Both the position numbers and the translations under genes were made by a program. A DNA stretch of 61,342 bases from Ignavibacteriaceae bacterium (GTDB lineage: Bacteria > Bacteroidota > Ignavibacteria > Ignavibacteriales > Ignavibacteriaceae), in contig JABWCL010000037.1 in assembly GCA_013360295.1 (NCBI GenBank), forward strand, positions 1 to 61,342, in the 5' to 3' direction. Under the pieces are notes generated by a model, which had not been told where the DNA came from, ran no database searches, and worked only from the letters and a program-made list of their open reading frames with translations. Below, piece by piece: positions 1 to 9,905 of the stretch; the stretch's first letter is position 1; the number at the start of each line of letters is the position of its first letter.

Positions 1-159
1 CATAAACCAGCAGAGCCGGTACCATAAGTGATTGCTTAATATTTGTTTCGATAACCCCTCCCGGCCTCCCCTTTGTAAAAATGGGAGGAGATTTTATTGT
101 AAATTATAACCAATTTGCGCAGAATATTTTTTCTAACTACATAATTCTTATTTAAAACA
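1..159. other. Left-edge intergenic DNA, no supported gene
   Basis: No open frame of useful length lies here. A hairpin-like pairing (CCTCCC at about 66-71 with GGGAGG at about 84-90) is visible, but it has no clear T-run. On the minus strand an ATG at 25-23 opens a hydrophobic frame (M V P A L L V Y) that runs off the left edge. It could be the start of a gene outside the window, but eight codons cannot support a call. Confidence 0.3.
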
Positions 160-191
160 AAAAACCCCGAACATTTCTGCCGGGGTTTTTT
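160..191. terminator. Rho-independent terminator of the cytochrome gene
   Basis: A 10-bp stem (AAAAACCCCG at 160-169 with CGGGGTTTTT at 181-190) closes an 11-nt loop. A/T runs flank both sides, so it can work in both directions. It lies just after the stop of the minus-strand multihaem cytochrome gene. Confidence 0.85.
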
Positions 192-213
192 GAAGTTAGA
201 AATAACCGGATGA

Positions 214-2586
214 TTACTTCATCAGAACCATTTTCTTTGTAATGGATTTGTTTCCGGCATCCATTTTGTAGAAGTAGATACCTGAAGCAACCTTAGCGCC
301 GTTGTTATCGTTTCCGAGCCATTCAACACTGTATGTGCCGGCATCGTAATCACGATTAACAAGTTCTTTCACTAATTTACCCATTGCATTGTAAACCGCG
401 ATCTTAACATTACTGTTTACAGGAACTGTAAACTTAATGCTGGTTGACGGGTTGAACGGGTTCGGATAGTTCTGGGCCAGTGAGAAATCAACTGGCATAG
501 AGTTAATGTTAACATTTACAACTTTCGAGAACTCTGAGGTTCCGTCAAAATCAACCTGTTTCAGCCTGTAGCTTACAGTGCCATTTAGCTGAACATTAAC
601 CAGGTTATCAGTATAAGTGTATTTGCTGACACCGGTGGTTGTACCTTTACCGTTAACAAAACCGATTTCTTTCCAGTTACCATTGATCTTTCTTTCAACT
701 GAGAAACCTTTATTATTGGTTTCTGAACCAGTTTCCCAGTTCAGGACGACTGTGTTATCGGATGTCCTTGCATTGAAAGCCATAAGCTCAACCGGAATAA
801 ATCCGTTGTTGATAGCTTTGATTGACTTGCTGAGCACATCAATTGTAAACTTGGTATTATGCATACCATAGCTTCCATCATAATGAACTAAGCGATAATT
901 GAAGTAGGCTTTTCTGTAATTCATAGAATCAGCTCCGATACCTACAATCATTGCCCAGTTGATCGAGTCCAATCCAATAGGAGGAAGCGCTATCCTGAGT
1001 AATCTTTCAAGGCCTTTAACTTCATCCTGAATTGGTTCAATATTGCCGTCTCTGTCATAGTCAGCGGCAGCTACGAAATCAGCAAAAGAGGTCTTCGGAC
1101 CGTGGCAGCTTTCGCAGGCTTTTGTGTGCTGGTAATCATTTTCGGCATTACGCAGCTTCATACTGTGTCCGCCGACTTTATCACGATTTACGGTACCGGT
1201 GTCAGTTGTTGCGTACATATGGCAGTCAACGCATCCGTCGGCGATAGCGTATTTATGTCCGCTGCTGAGGTAAGGGTTAGCGTCGAATACCGGAGCCGCA
1301 TTCTGTCCAAAGAGAATGTCAGCCTGGCCGCTGTAGTGAGGACCCCAGTTTGCATTCAGATTGTTATTAACATAGGTCACATTATTCTGACGTGCTTTAT
1401 GGCAGCTCATACAGGTTTGGCCGGTGCCGCCCATATTAGTATAGTTATATCCGTTAGCAAGTGTATCACCTGCAACCGGAGACTGGCGAAGCGAAGCATA
1501 GAACTGATTTCCGTGCGGATCGTGGCAGGTTGCGCAGGTAACAACAACATGATCGGCTACGGTCGGTGTAAGGGGTGTAGTCTGAGTTTCACCGTTGGTA
1601 TACATTACATAACCTTTACCTGAGTGGCAGCGCATACACTGCTGCAAATCGCCGGAGGGTAATCCGCGTGTAGCAAATCCGCTTGACCATATAGCAACTG
1701 AGTGCATCGAGTTTTCATACTGCGCGCCCTCGTTGTATCTCCAGGGAGCGTCGTGGCATTGACCGCAGGTTGCATCATCCAGTGTAACCTGGATTCTGGC
1801 TACGTTTCCGCCGGCGCCGTGTTCAGAACCGGTACCGTGGCACATTTCGCAGCCAATATTTGCGTGGTTAACAAGACCGGGTTTGTTGGTCTTTAATGAA
1901 TCCCATTTTGATGGATCTGGCGGTGCATACCATACCCAGCCTAGCTGAGCTGCTACATCATCAAAACCATTGTTATTTGCAACCAGGTTATGATCATAAC
2001 CGGTTGTATGGCACTTCATACAGCTGGTGCTGAAATGAGTGGAACCGGAAGTGATATCATTTTTAAACCTGGTAGCGTGGCCTGAAACTTTCCATTTATC
2101 AAAGATAGCTGTGAAAGCTGGCATACTGCCGTGGCAGGACATACACTGCGGAAATGCAGCAGCTACGCCTTCATAGTTGCCCACACCAACATAGCTTCCG
2201 GCGAAGAGTGACATTGTGGTGTCATCAGAACCGGCAGCAGTTGTAACAGTGAGTTTTACCTGGTATTCACCTTTTACGTCAGGTTTGAACATTGTCCAGG
2301 TTGGTTTGTTCGGGAAAGCTTCGAAAGCAGCAGCCGAACCTGATGGCCTGGAAACAAATTGCCAGGTAGCAGTCAATATCGGATCAGAATTCGCGATATT
2401 AAGAGGCGACAGGTATGAATAGGTAAGATTTGGAACAATCTTTAATCCTGCGGAAACTGAGTTTGTTGCGAGACCGTAAGAGGTCAGCTTTGCGCGTGAG
2501 ACTCCTTCGACTTTTATAACGGCTCTCTGAGCCAAAAGACTGAAGGGAAGTAAAAAAAGAAAAGCAATTAGTAATATTTTTTTCAT
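214..2586 (-). CDS. Secreted nine-haem c-type cytochrome with type IX secretion sorting domain
   Basis: The 790-residue protein starts with a clear signal peptide (residues 1-20, ending LLAQ). Nine CXXCH haem-binding motifs lie between about residue 148 and residue 490 (CMSCH, CMKCH, CEMCH, CGQCH, CMRCH, CATCH, CMSCH, CVDCH, CESCH). A fibronectin/Ig-like stretch follows, and the C-terminus is a type A T9SS sorting domain beginning at QNYPNPFNPST and ending ITKKMVLMK. The protein is expected to cross the outer membrane through the Por/T9SS machine and act as a surface or extracellular electron-transfer cytochrome. Similar spacing of CXXCH and extra His is seen in cytochrome c554/NrfB-like and OmcA-like proteins, but I cannot assign a substrate. 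It is monocistronic, with its own terminator. Confidence 0.9.
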   Translation of the reverse strand: MKKILLIAFLFLLPFSLLAQRAVIKVEGVSRAKLTSYGLATNSVSAGLKIVPNLTYSYLSPLNIANSDPILTATWQFVSRPSGSAAAFEAFPNKPTWTMFKPDVKGEYQVKLTVTTAAGSDDTTMSLFAGSYVGVGNYEGVAAAFPQCMSCHGSMPAFTAIFDKWKVSGHATRFKNDITSGSTHFSTSCMKCHTTGYDHNLVANNNGFDDVAAQLGWVWYAPPDPSKWDSLKTNKPGLVNHANIGCEMCHGTGSEHGAGGNVARIQVTLDDATCGQCHDAPWRYNEGAQYENSMHSVAIWSSGFATRGLPSGDLQQCMRCHSGKGYVMYTNGETQTTPLTPTVADHVVVTCATCHDPHGNQFYASLRQSPVAGDTLANGYNYTNMGGTGQTCMSCHKARQNNVTYVNNNLNANWGPHYSGQADILFGQNAAPVFDANPYLSSGHKYAIADGCVDCHMYATTDTGTVNRDKVGGHSMKLRNAENDYQHTKACESCHGPKTSFADFVAAADYDRDGNIEPIQDEVKGLERLLRIALPPIGLDSINWAMIVGIGADSMNYRKAYFNYRLVHYDGSYGMHNTKFTIDVLSKSIKAINNGFIPVELMAFNARTSDNTVVLNWETGSETNNKGFSVERKINGNWKEIGFVNGKGTTTGVSKYTYTDNLVNVQLNGTVSYRLKQVDFDGTSEFSKVVNVNINSMPVDFSLAQNYPNPFNPSTSIKFTVPVNSNVKIAVYNAMGKLVKELVNRDYDAGTYSVEWLGNDNNGAKVASGIYFYKMDAGNKSITKKMVLMK

Positions 2587-2951
2587 ATAAGCCTATTTGG
2601 TTAATTGTTATAGACTCTTTGCAAAAAGCAATATGTGTGCCAATAATCAATACTTCATTTTTCTCAAATATTGCGGAATATCAATCTACTCACCTTTCAT
2701 TTTATCATTAATGAGATGAAATTTTTTCAAATCTTAGAATATTTGATATTTCGAATATTGCTAATTGTCAACTAATAGCTCCCGCAATCGTAATTTTATT
2801 CAATAATCAAACTATGGCTAAAGAAAGGTCCGAATTAGAAATTCTTAAAATCAGGAACCAAGTGTTGAATAATTAAACACGAGTAAATAGCCCTACGATT
2901 CGTATATTTACTCTCTTATTTTACACGAAATCTAAAACGTTATACTACAAA
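2587..2951. other. Intergenic region between the cytochrome gene and the YgjP-like gene
   Basis: This AT-rich stretch separates two divergent genes and must hold both promoters. I see no reliable open frame, RNA fold or repeat in it. The short open frame at 2399-2650 mostly overlaps the cytochrome gene in another frame and is not real. Confidence 0.5.
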
Positions 2952-3635
2952 TTGCCAGTCGTTAAAACAACCTCTCTTACCCTTGGGGAGAGAGTCATAA
3001 AATGTATTTATAAAAGTAACCGGAAAATCAGGAGAGTCTCCCTGAAGATTACCCAGTTTGGTGTTGTCGAATTGCTAATCCCGCCGCGTTACTCAATCGC
3101 AACGGCTGATAATTTCCTGCAGGCAAACCTCTCTTTAATCCGGAAACATATTGATAAAATTATTTCGCCCGTCACGGAAAGATCCCTGTTTGGGCAAGCA
3201 ATCCGTATTGTTACTATCCCCGGTAAGTTTAAGAGCCGGTCGAGGTATAGGTTCTCCGAGAATGTCCTGACCGTTGAAGTTCATCCATCGGTAGATCTTG
3301 ATGAGGAGTACCTCTATAAGCAGCTCCTGAAAATAAAAGCGAAAGAGGTAATACTGCCGCTGGCCGAAGAAATGGCGAAAAGATACGGGTTCTTGCCAAA
3401 ACGCATTCAACTGGGGTACGGGACTACACAGTGGGGTAGCTGTACAACTACCGGAGTCGTAAGACTCAATTCTCTCCTGGCCTCCCTGCCTTTAGAGATT
3501 ATTGAATACGTTATCATCCACGAGTTCTGCCATCTTAAATATATGAATCATTCGAATGAATTCTGGAATGAAGTGGAAAAATATATTCCTCATTACAAAA
3601 CTTTAAGAAAAAAACTTAAAGGGAAAGCCGCCTGA
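2952..3635 (+). CDS. YgjP/DUF45-family zinc metallopeptidase
   Basis: This is a 227-residue member of the YgjP-like metallopeptidase family (WLM/DUF45). The signature WGSC (residues 161-164) is followed by the zinc motif HEFCH at 190-194 and a further His at 200. The N-terminal segment KSNRKIRRVSLKI fits the family's basic start. The start chosen is TTG at 2952, because no in-frame ATG exists before residue 141, well inside the conserved part. Family members are cytoplasmic and often sit beside restriction enzymes, but here the neighbour is a peroxiredoxin. The physiological substrate is unknown. Confidence 0.85.
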   Translation: MPVVKTTSLTLGERVIKCIYKSNRKIRRVSLKITQFGVVELLIPPRYSIATADNFLQANLSLIRKHIDKIISPVTERSLFGQAIRIVTIPGKFKSRSRYRFSENVLTVEVHPSVDLDEEYLYKQLLKIKAKEVILPLAEEMAKRYGFLPKRIQLGYGTTQWGSCTTTGVVRLNSLLASLPLEIIEYVIIHEFCHLKYMNHSNEFWNEVEKYIPHYKTLRKKLKGKAA

Positions 3636-3692
3636 TACCACACTTTTATTCAAATTTGTTAAATTTGTGGACTAAATTTTTTCGAGTATTTT

Positions 3693-4346
3693 ATGACATC
3701 AAGAAGCAATTCCCTTCCGCTAATCGGCGAACTAATGCCTGAAATTGCCGCGGCAACCACCGTCGGACCAATTAATCTTCGTGAGCATTATCAGGGGAAA
3801 TGGATACTTTTATTCAGCCACCCCGCTGATTTCACTCCTGTGTGCACCACAGAATTTGTGGCATTCGCCAGAAAGTCCTATGAATTCAAAAACCTCAACT
3901 GTGAACTGATCGCGCTTTCAATTGACCAGGTCTTTTCACACATTAAATGGGTCGAATGGATCAAGCAAAACATAGGCGTTGACATTGAATTTCCGATTAT
4001 CGCCGACGAACTCGGGGAGATCGCGCAGTCTTTGGGTATGATTCATTATGTTAAAGCCACCAATACGGTTAGAGCCGTATTTATTATCGGCCCTGATTAT
4101 AAACTCAGGTTGATGATGTATTATCCGCAGGAGATCGGCAGGCAGGTTGATGAAATCCTGCGTGCCCTTAAAGCCCTCCAGATCGCGGAGCAGTATTCGG
4201 TATCAATGCCTGAAAACTGGCCAAACAACGAACTGATCGGTGATAAGGTTATTCTCCCGCCCCCAAATAATATTGAAGAGGCTCGCGAGAGAATAAAAAA
4301 CACCGAAGGTTATGACTGGTGGTTCACTTATAAAGATCTTAAATAA
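3693..4346 (+). CDS. Peroxiredoxin, Prx6 (1-Cys type) subfamily
   Basis: The 217-residue protein has the AhpC/TSA fold signature PADFTPVCTTE, with peroxidatic Cys51 and Thr48. The long C-terminal arm ends with the Prx6-like motif YDWWFTYKDLK. It should reduce hydrogen peroxide and organic peroxides in the cytoplasm. It is probably transcribed alone: a TAAATTTG hexamer-like element at 3660-3667 fits the Bacteroidota -7 box, about 26 bases before the start, although no TTG at the usual -33 distance is seen. Confidence 0.93.
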   Translation: MTSRSNSLPLIGELMPEIAAATTVGPINLREHYQGKWILLFSHPADFTPVCTTEFVAFARKSYEFKNLNCELIALSIDQVFSHIKWVEWIKQNIGVDIEFPIIADELGEIAQSLGMIHYVKATNTVRAVFIIGPDYKLRLMMYYPQEIGRQVDEILRALKALQIAEQYSVSMPENWPNNELIGDKVILPPPNNIEEARERIKNTEGYDWWFTYKDLK

Positions 4347-4357
4347 TATGCCTTTTC

Positions 4358-4384
4358 AGGGGCGGTGCTTTTCAGGCTGCCCCT
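4358..4384 (+). terminator. Weak terminator-like hairpin after the peroxiredoxin gene
   Basis: AGGGGC at 4358-4363 can pair with GCCCCT at 4379-4384. The 3' tail is only moderately T-rich (TCTTCC), so this is a weak candidate. Confidence 0.35.
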
Positions 4385-4475
4385 TCTTCCTCCCGCGGTA
4401 ATAACCCCGCTTTCCTCCATATTCTTCAGACAGTTTTAATCAGGATAAAAAATTTTGGTTTAAGCAGAATACCTT

Positions 4476-4507
4476 TTGCATAATATCGTCCTTCATTTTT
4501 ATATTTA
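4476..4507 (+). promoter_or_regulatory. Candidate Bacteroidota-type promoter of acs
   Basis: TTG at 4476-4478 is followed, after 21 bases, by TATATTTA at 4500-4507. This matches seven of eight positions of the TAnnTTTG -7 element. It would give a leader of about 40 bases before the acs start. Confidence 0.35.
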
Positions 4508-4553
4508 ACCCGTTATAATAATATTTATTAACCCCACAAAGAGGCATTGTGAT

Positions 4554-6518
4554 ATGAAAAAAACAGAGACTGATCAGGTGAATATAACTTCGGTACTGGA
4601 AGAACACCGGCTATTTCACCCCTCAGCGGAGTTCAGCAAAAAAGCACACGTGAAGAATATGGCTCAGTACAAAAAAATGTATAAAGAGTCGATACTGAAT
4701 CCTGAAAAATTCTGGGGCGGCATAGCTGATGAACTTCACTGGTTTAAGCACTGGACTCAGATCAAACAGTTCAAAGCACCTGACGCGAAATGGTTCATAG
4801 GCGGTAAGACGAACATCAGTTATAATTGTCTCGACCGGCACCTCGCTACCTGGAGAAGAAATAAAGCCGCGATAATGTGGGAAGGCGAACCGGGAGAAAC
4901 ACGTATTCTTACTTACGGAGTATTGCACAGAGAAGTTTGCAAATTTGCGAATGTCCTCGGTAAAATGGGTGTAAAGAAAGGTGACAGGATCGCGATTTAT
5001 ATGGGGATGGTACCAGAACTAGCCATCGCCGTACTCGCCAGCGCGAGAATAGGTGCAGTCCACACAGTAGTTTTCGGCGGGTTTTCCGCGGAGGCACTGA
5101 AGGACAGAATAAACGATGCACAGGCGAAACTCGTTGTAACCTGCGACGGCGCTATGAGGCGAGGCAGCGTCGTACTTCTAAAACCCGCGGTTGATAATGC
5201 ACTTGATCACTGCCCCACGGTTGAAAATGTAATAGTATATAAAAGATTTTCAGATATGCATACTCATATGGTTCCCGGCAGGGACCACTGGTGGCACGAA
5301 GTAATGCAGTCTGTTAATGATAAAAATGAGGCAGCGCCTCTTGATTCCGAACATCCTCTCTTCATTTTATACACAAGCGGAACGACGGGTAAACCTAAAG
5401 GAATCCTCCACACCACAGGCGGGTATATGGTGAATACTTATTTCACATCAAAAATTATTTTCGATCTTAAGGAGGAAGATATCTACTGGTGTACCGCGGA
5501 TGTCGGATGGGTAACCGGGCATTCATATGTTGTTTACGGGCCCCTTGCGAATGGCGCTACGACTGTTATGTACGAGGGTGCACCCAACTTCCCTGAACCC
5601 GACCGCTTCTGGCGCATCATCGATAAATACCGCGTGAATATTTTCTATACTGCTCCCACCGCTATCAGGGCGTTCATCAGGTGGGGAGAACAGTGGGTAT
5701 TAAAACACGAACTTACAAGCCTCCGACTTTTGGGAACTGTCGGCGAGCCGATAAATCCTGAGGCGTGGATGTGGTATCATAAAATAATCGGGAAAGAAAA
5801 ATGCCCGATCGTGGATACCTGGTGGCAGACTGAAACAGGCGCGATAATGGTCTCCCCCATCCCCGGCGCCACACCCACTAAACCCGGCTCCTGTACACTC
5901 CCTCTGCCGGGAGTCTTACCTGAAATTGTAGATAAAAAAGGGAATCCGGTCCCTGACGGACAAGGCGGGTACCTGATAATAAAAGATACCTGGCCTTCGA
6001 TGACAAGAACTATCTATGGTGATAAGCAGCGGTTCAAAAAACAATACTGGAGCGAATATAAAGGCGTTTATTTTACAGGCGACGGAGCAAGAAAAGATAA
6101 AGACGGCTATCTCTGGGTTATGGGAAGAGTTGATGATGTGATAAATGTTTCCGGACACAGGCTGGGCACTGCCGAAATTGAAAGCGCTCTTGTAAGCCAT
6201 CACGATGTAGCGGAGTCAGCCGTTGTCGCGCGCCCGGACGAGATCAAAGGGAGCGCGATCGTAGCGTTCGTTACGCTGGAGCAGGGAAAGAACCCAACCC
6301 TTCTGCTGAAAGAAGAGCTTCGCAATCACGTGGCAAAAGAGATCGGACACATTGCTAAACCGGATGAGATCAGGTTTACTGACGCGTTACCGAAGACAAG
6401 AAGCGGAAAGATAATGCGCAGGCTGCTGCGTGAAATCGCCACTTCCGGAAATGTTGCCGGAGATATAACCACGCTTGAAGACTTTACCGTGCTTGAAAAA
6501 CTGAGGGACGAGGACTAA
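4554..6518 (+). CDS. acs: Acetyl-CoA synthetase (AMP-forming)
   Basis: The 654-residue length matches bacterial Acs. The N-terminal ACS domain is followed by the AMP-binding motif [11 protein letters not shown] near residue 271. Further motifs are DTWWQTETG, and [14 protein letters not shown] as the hinge region. [11 protein letters not shown] sits near the C-terminus, where the Lys at about residue 619 is the usual acetylation-controlled catalytic lysine. It activates acetate to acetyl-CoA with ATP and CoA. It is a single-gene unit closed by a strong shared terminator. Confidence 0.97.
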   Translation: MKKTETDQVNITSVLEEHRLFHPSAEFSKKAHVKNMAQYKKMYKESILNPEKFWGGIADELHWFKHWTQIKQFKAPDAKWFIGGKTNISYNCLDRHLATWRRNKAAIMWEGEPGETRILTYGVLHREVCKFANVLGKMGVKKGDRIAIYMGMVPELAIAVLASARIGAVHTVVFGGFSAEALKDRINDAQAKLVVTCDGAMRRGSVVLLKPAVDNALDHCPTVENVIVYKRFSDMHTHMVPGRDHWWHEVMQSVNDKNEAAPLDSEHPLFILYTSGTTGKPKGILHTTGGYMVNTYFTSKIIFDLKEEDIYWCTADVGWVTGHSYVVYGPLANGATTVMYEGAPNFPEPDRFWRIIDKYRVNIFYTAPTAIRAFIRWGEQWVLKHELTSLRLLGTVGEPINPEAWMWYHKIIGKEKCPIVDTWWQTETGAIMVSPIPGATPTKPGSCTLPLPGVLPEIVDKKGNPVPDGQGGYLIIKDTWPSMTRTIYGDKQRFKKQYWSEYKGVYFTGDGARKDKDGYLWVMGRVDDVINVSGHRLGTAEIESALVSHHDVAESAVVARPDEIKGSAIVAFVTLEQGKNPTLLLKEELRNHVAKEIGHIAKPDEIRFTDALPKTRSGKIMRRLLREIATSGNVAGDITTLEDFTVLEKLRDED

Positions 6519-6618
6519 TTTTGTAATTATATATTAGGTTGAGAGATGAAATACTCCGTGTAAAATGGAAAAAATCTGATCTCAAACAAATAGTCTTAAC
6601 TTTTCTTACGAATACTTT

Positions 6619-6657
6619 AAAATGAAAAACCCACGCGACCGGTGGGTTTTTCATTTT
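6619..6657. terminator. Strong bidirectional terminator between acs and htpX
   Basis: A perfect 16-bp stem (6619-6634 with 6642-6657) encloses a 7-nt loop. It has A4/T5 and T4 runs at its ends. It sits between two convergent genes and can serve both. Confidence 0.92.
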
Positions 6658-6671
6658 AATAAAGAACTTTC

Positions 6672-7508
6672 TTACTGTGCTAATGCTCTGAGGCGTGCGA
6701 TTCTTTCTTCCATCGGGGGATGCGTGGAAAAGAGTTTCATCAGTCCGCCGCCGTGGAGCGGATTCACGATAAACATATGCGCGGTTGCAGGCTGCGCGTT
6801 CTGCATCGGCACAGCATCATTCGCTCCGGAAAGTTTATTCAGCGCTGAAGCGAGGCTCATAGGGTTGCCGCAAATTGCAGCGCCGGATGCATCGGCAGCG
6901 TATTCCCTTGAACGTGAAATTGCCAACTGAAGCAGCGTAGCCGCTATAGGAGCTAAAATGATCATCAGCAATGAACCGATTCCGCCATCGTCATCCCTGT
7001 CGCTTCTGCCAAACATCATTGCCCAGGATGCCATCTGCGCAAGATAGGTAATTGTTGCCACAAGGGTTGAGACAATGGTTCCTGTTAGTATGTCACGATT
7101 TTTTATGTGTGCCAGCTCGTGAGCTATCACTCCGCCCAACTCCTCTGTGTTGAGTATTTTCAAAATACCTGTTGTGACTGCTACGGCAGCATTCTGTGGA
7201 TTCCTGCCGGTCGCGAAAGCGTTAGGGGTTGCAGAATCTATAACATATACCTTCGGCATTGGAAGCTTAGCGTGATGCGACAGTTCCTGCACCATTGAAT
7301 AAAGTTTTGGTACTTCGTTAGCGCTGACCTGACGGGCTCCGTACATCTTTAATACAATTTTGTCTGAAAACCAGTAGCTCCCGAAATTCATCAGCAATGC
7401 AAAGAAGAAGGCGACGGCAAGCCCGGTCTCACCTCCTAAAGCTCCTCCTACGAAGAGAAAGAGCACCATAACCAATGTCATCAGAAAGACTGTTTTAAGC
7501 GTGTTCAT
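6672..7508 (-). CDS. htpX: Membrane zinc metalloprotease HtpX
   Basis: The 278-residue M48B peptidase has two N-terminal membrane segments (about residues 6-25 and 28-48). HELAH zinc ligands are at 130-134, followed by two further hydrophobic segments, and the C-terminal [13 protein letters not shown] motif is present. HtpX degrades damaged inner-membrane proteins, with the active site facing the cytoplasm. The gene stands alone between a shared terminator and the gdx gene. Length and motif set are complete. Confidence 0.95.
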   Translation of the reverse strand: MNTLKTVFLMTLVMVLFLFVGGALGGETGLAVAFFFALLMNFGSYWFSDKIVLKMYGARQVSANEVPKLYSMVQELSHHAKLPMPKVYVIDSATPNAFATGRNPQNAAVAVTTGILKILNTEELGGVIAHELAHIKNRDILTGTIVSTLVATITYLAQMASWAMMFGRSDRDDDGGIGSLLMIILAPIAATLLQLAISRSREYAADASGAAICGNPMSLASALNKLSGANDAVPMQNAQPATAHMFIVNPLHGGGLMKLFSTHPPMEERIARLRALAQ

Positions 7509-7630
7509 ATGTCTAATCCTAAAATATTTTTTCCTAATTTAATAAACCAATATTACCGTTTCAATACTATTCATATTCAAAAACCGATTTTGGTGACAAT
7601 TTGTTCCCGTTTTGGCAGACTTTGGCATCC

Positions 7631-7957
7631 TTATGCGGTAAACTTAAGTCCTATTATCCCTATTATTATTAATCCGATGAACATTAAACGGGGTAAATTA
7701 GCAGGTTCACTAAAAAGGTATATCCCCAGTATTGCAGTCCCAGCTGCTCCTACCCCCGTCCAGACAGCATAGGCAGTGCCCACAGGAAGAAATTTGAGGC
7801 AATATGCCAGAAGTCCCATACTGATCACCATACTTATCACCGTCAGGACTGAAGGCAAAGGTTTGGAAAAACCCTGGGAGTATTTTAGCCCAATTGCCCA
7901 GGCAATTTCAAACAGGCCAGCCAACAGTAAAATTAACCAGTGAAAAACATTTGTCAT
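7631..7957 (-). CDS. gdx: Small multidrug resistance-family transporter, SugE/Gdx (guanidinium exporter) type
   Basis: The 108-residue protein has four membrane helices and the conserved membrane glutamate in GLFEIAWAIGLKYS. The following segment, TAYAVWTGVGAAGTA, is characteristic of the SMR family. The GLFEIAW context points to the SugE/Gdx subgroup, which exports guanidinium in exchange for protons, rather than to EmrE. It lies 31 bases after argD on the same strand and is probably co-transcribed. No guanidine riboswitch fits in that short gap. Confidence 0.85.
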   Translation of the reverse strand: MTNVFHWLILLLAGLFEIAWAIGLKYSQGFSKPLPSVLTVISMVISMGLLAYCLKFLPVGTAYAVWTGVGAAGTAILGIYLFSEPANLPRLMFIGLIIIGIIGLKFTA

Positions 7958-7988
7958 AACTTAACCGGATTTATTAAACTATTCTGAA

Positions 7989-9158
7989 TTAAAACTCTTT
8001 GAGGACAGCATCAAGGTTTTCGGCATAAAAGTCGAAGTGTTCTTTCTCAGCGATAAACGGCGGCAGGATTCTCAGCACCGTATCACCTGCAACAGTGGAC
8101 AATATTTTTCGTTCCATCAGTTTTTTCAGGACATCTTTCGGGTTTATCGCCTTCACAAACTCGACTCCGATCATCAGCCCTTTTCCTCTAATCTCAGCGA
8201 TGTATTCTGAATTGAGATTCTTCAGCAAGTCCATAAGGTAGATTCCGTCGTTACTTATTTTTGCGAGCATTTCCGGCGTAAGCAGATCCACTACAGCTAA
8301 CGCGGAAGCAAGCGCAACAGGATTACCACCGAAGGTCGTTCCGTGGCTGCCGGGTGTTATAACCTCTCCGACCGGCTTATTACAAAAGGTGGCACCGAGA
8401 GGGAGTCCGTTTGCTATTCCCTTCGCGCTTGAGAGAATGTCCGGCACCACACCGGCCCATTGATGAGCATATAGTTTCCCGGTACGCCCCATTCCACATT
8501 GTATCTCGTCAAAGATCAGAAGAATATTATGTTCATCGCATAACTCCCTTAACCCATTCAGATACTCATCTGTAGCGACTGCAACTCCCCCTTCCCCCTG
8601 TATGGGTTCAATAATGATAGCGGCAGTATTCTCATTTACAGCTGCTTTCATTGCGGCGAGGTCATTAAAAGGCACATAATTAAATCCCTCCAGCAGCGGA
8701 TAAAAACCCTTCCAAAGTTTTTCCTGGCCAGAAGCAGAGACAGCGCCCATCGTTCTGCCGTGAAAACTTTTCTGTGTGGAGATGATGCCATATCGCCCAT
8801 CTCCCCACTTCCGGGTAAATTTTATGGCAGCCTCATTAGCCTCCGTCCCGGAGTTGGAAAAGAAAACAAAATCGTGACCTGTCTGAGAGGCCAGCTTAAA
8901 TGCAAGTTCCTCCTGGAGATGGGAATAAAAAAGATTTGACAGATGCCACAATTTATCTATCTGTTCTTTCACCGCGGCTTTAATAACCGGATGATTATGC
9001 CCGAAGGAGGTAACGGCAATGCCGCAAAGGAAGTCAAGATATTTGTTGCCGTCCCTGTCGTAAAGAAACACACCTTCGCCGTGAGAGAAATCTATCTCAT
9101 AACGGGCATAATTTTTAAGAAGTCGTGAGGTTGTTGCCGCGGAGTTTATATTATTCAA
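7989..9158 (-). CDS. argD: Acetylornithine/succinylornithine-type aminotransferase
   Basis: This is a 389-residue class III PLP-dependent aminotransferase. Motifs seen are SNSGTEANEAAIKF (phosphate binding), IIEPIQGEGG, FDEIQCGMGRTGK (PLP Asp) and SSAKGIANGLPLGA, with the Schiff-base lysine near residue 245. Length and motifs fit ArgD (arginine and possibly lysine synthesis). No other arg gene is nearby, so related omega-aminotransferases cannot be excluded. It is followed by gdx in the same direction. Confidence 0.85.
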   Translation of the reverse strand: MNNINSAATTSRLLKNYARYEIDFSHGEGVFLYDRDGNKYLDFLCGIAVTSFGHNHPVIKAAVKEQIDKLWHLSNLFYSHLQEELAFKLASQTGHDFVFFSNSGTEANEAAIKFTRKWGDGRYGIISTQKSFHGRTMGAVSASGQEKLWKGFYPLLEGFNYVPFNDLAAMKAAVNENTAAIIIEPIQGEGGVAVATDEYLNGLRELCDEHNILLIFDEIQCGMGRTGKLYAHQWAGVVPDILSSAKGIANGLPLGATFCNKPVGEVITPGSHGTTFGGNPVALASALAVVDLLTPEMLAKISNDGIYLMDLLKNLNSEYIAEIRGKGLMIGVEFVKAINPKDVLKKLMERKILSTVAGDTVLRILPPFIAEKEHFDFYAENLDAVLKEF

Positions 9159-9196
9159 TTTCTATCCTGAAAAATAATTGGAATTCAAAATGTTGG

Positions 9197-9814
9197 TTAA
9201 TCCCTTAAAATACCCCTGACAGTAAGTTCATTTAGAAGGGGTGCATATCCCGTGTACTGTATCGCGTCCCACCCGCGGGACTTTGCCCCTTCAGCATATT
9301 CCGCTATGTCATCAATAAAGATGTGAGTTTCCGGTAATTCACCAGTATATGAGGTTACGGCTTCATAGATCTCTTTCTGCGGTTTTACATATTTCAATTC
9401 GTGTGAGAGGAAAAGTTTTTCAAAATTTGCCAGGAACGGATACTGCTCCCAGCCATATTTTTTATGAATGGAATTAGTGTTCGAGAGGAGCATCAGCCGG
9501 TAATTCATTTTCAGTTTCGGCAGTAATGCCGCGGTATCTTCGTTAACAGTAAATATCTCAGAGTATAAACTGCAGAATGTTTCTCCGTCAACAAGATTTT
9601 TTAAGGCGTTCAGGTGCTTTTCTATAAAGACTGATTCAGTAATTTCACCAGCCTCAAAAGCCCTGTGGAGTGGATAATTTTCTTTTAGAAAAATACGGTA
9701 ATGGTCTCCAAGCCCCTTCTCAATTTTCTCAAGTTTTGAGAATGCGATTTCATAATTAAAGGGAATGAGGACATTCCCAAGATCAAAAACAACAACTTTG
9801 TATTTATTCGGCAT
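9197..9814 (-). CDS. HAD-superfamily hydrolase (HAD-IA, YihX-like)
   Basis: The 205-residue protein opens with motif I VVFDLGNVL (nucleophile Asp at residue 10-11, second Asp replaced by Gly as in the DLGNVL subgroup). Motif II is LMLLSNTNSIHK, motif III lysine is in YVKPQKEIYE, and motif IV is FIDDIAEYAEGA. It is probably a small-molecule phosphatase. It lies upstream of argD, with 38 bases between them, and may share its transcript. Confidence 0.85.
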   Translation of the reverse strand: MPNKYKVVVFDLGNVLIPFNYEIAFSKLEKIEKGLGDHYRIFLKENYPLHRAFEAGEITESVFIEKHLNALKNLVDGETFCSLYSEIFTVNEDTAALLPKLKMNYRLMLLSNTNSIHKKYGWEQYPFLANFEKLFLSHELKYVKPQKEIYEAVTSYTGELPETHIFIDDIAEYAEGAKSRGWDAIQYTGYAPLLNELTVRGILRD

Positions 9815-9866
9815 CTTTATTTATCAGGGTCTTTTATGGATAATGATTAACGTGCGGCATAAAATA

Positions 9867-9897
9867 TTTTCCTCCGCCGCGGCGCGGCGGAGGAAAA
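9867..9897. terminator. Terminator after the M16 peptidase pair
   Basis: A perfect 14-bp stem (9867-9880 with 9884-9897) has a 3-nt loop and a GC-rich core (CCTCCGCCGC), with T- and A-runs outside. It closes the minus-strand M16 operon and insulates it from the HAD gene. Confidence 0.88.
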
Positions 9898-9905
9898 ATA
9901 ATTTT

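Noticed and set aside
7958-7988. Guanidine riboswitch in front of gdx
   Set aside because: Only 31 bases separate argD and gdx, too short for any known guanidine riboswitch class.
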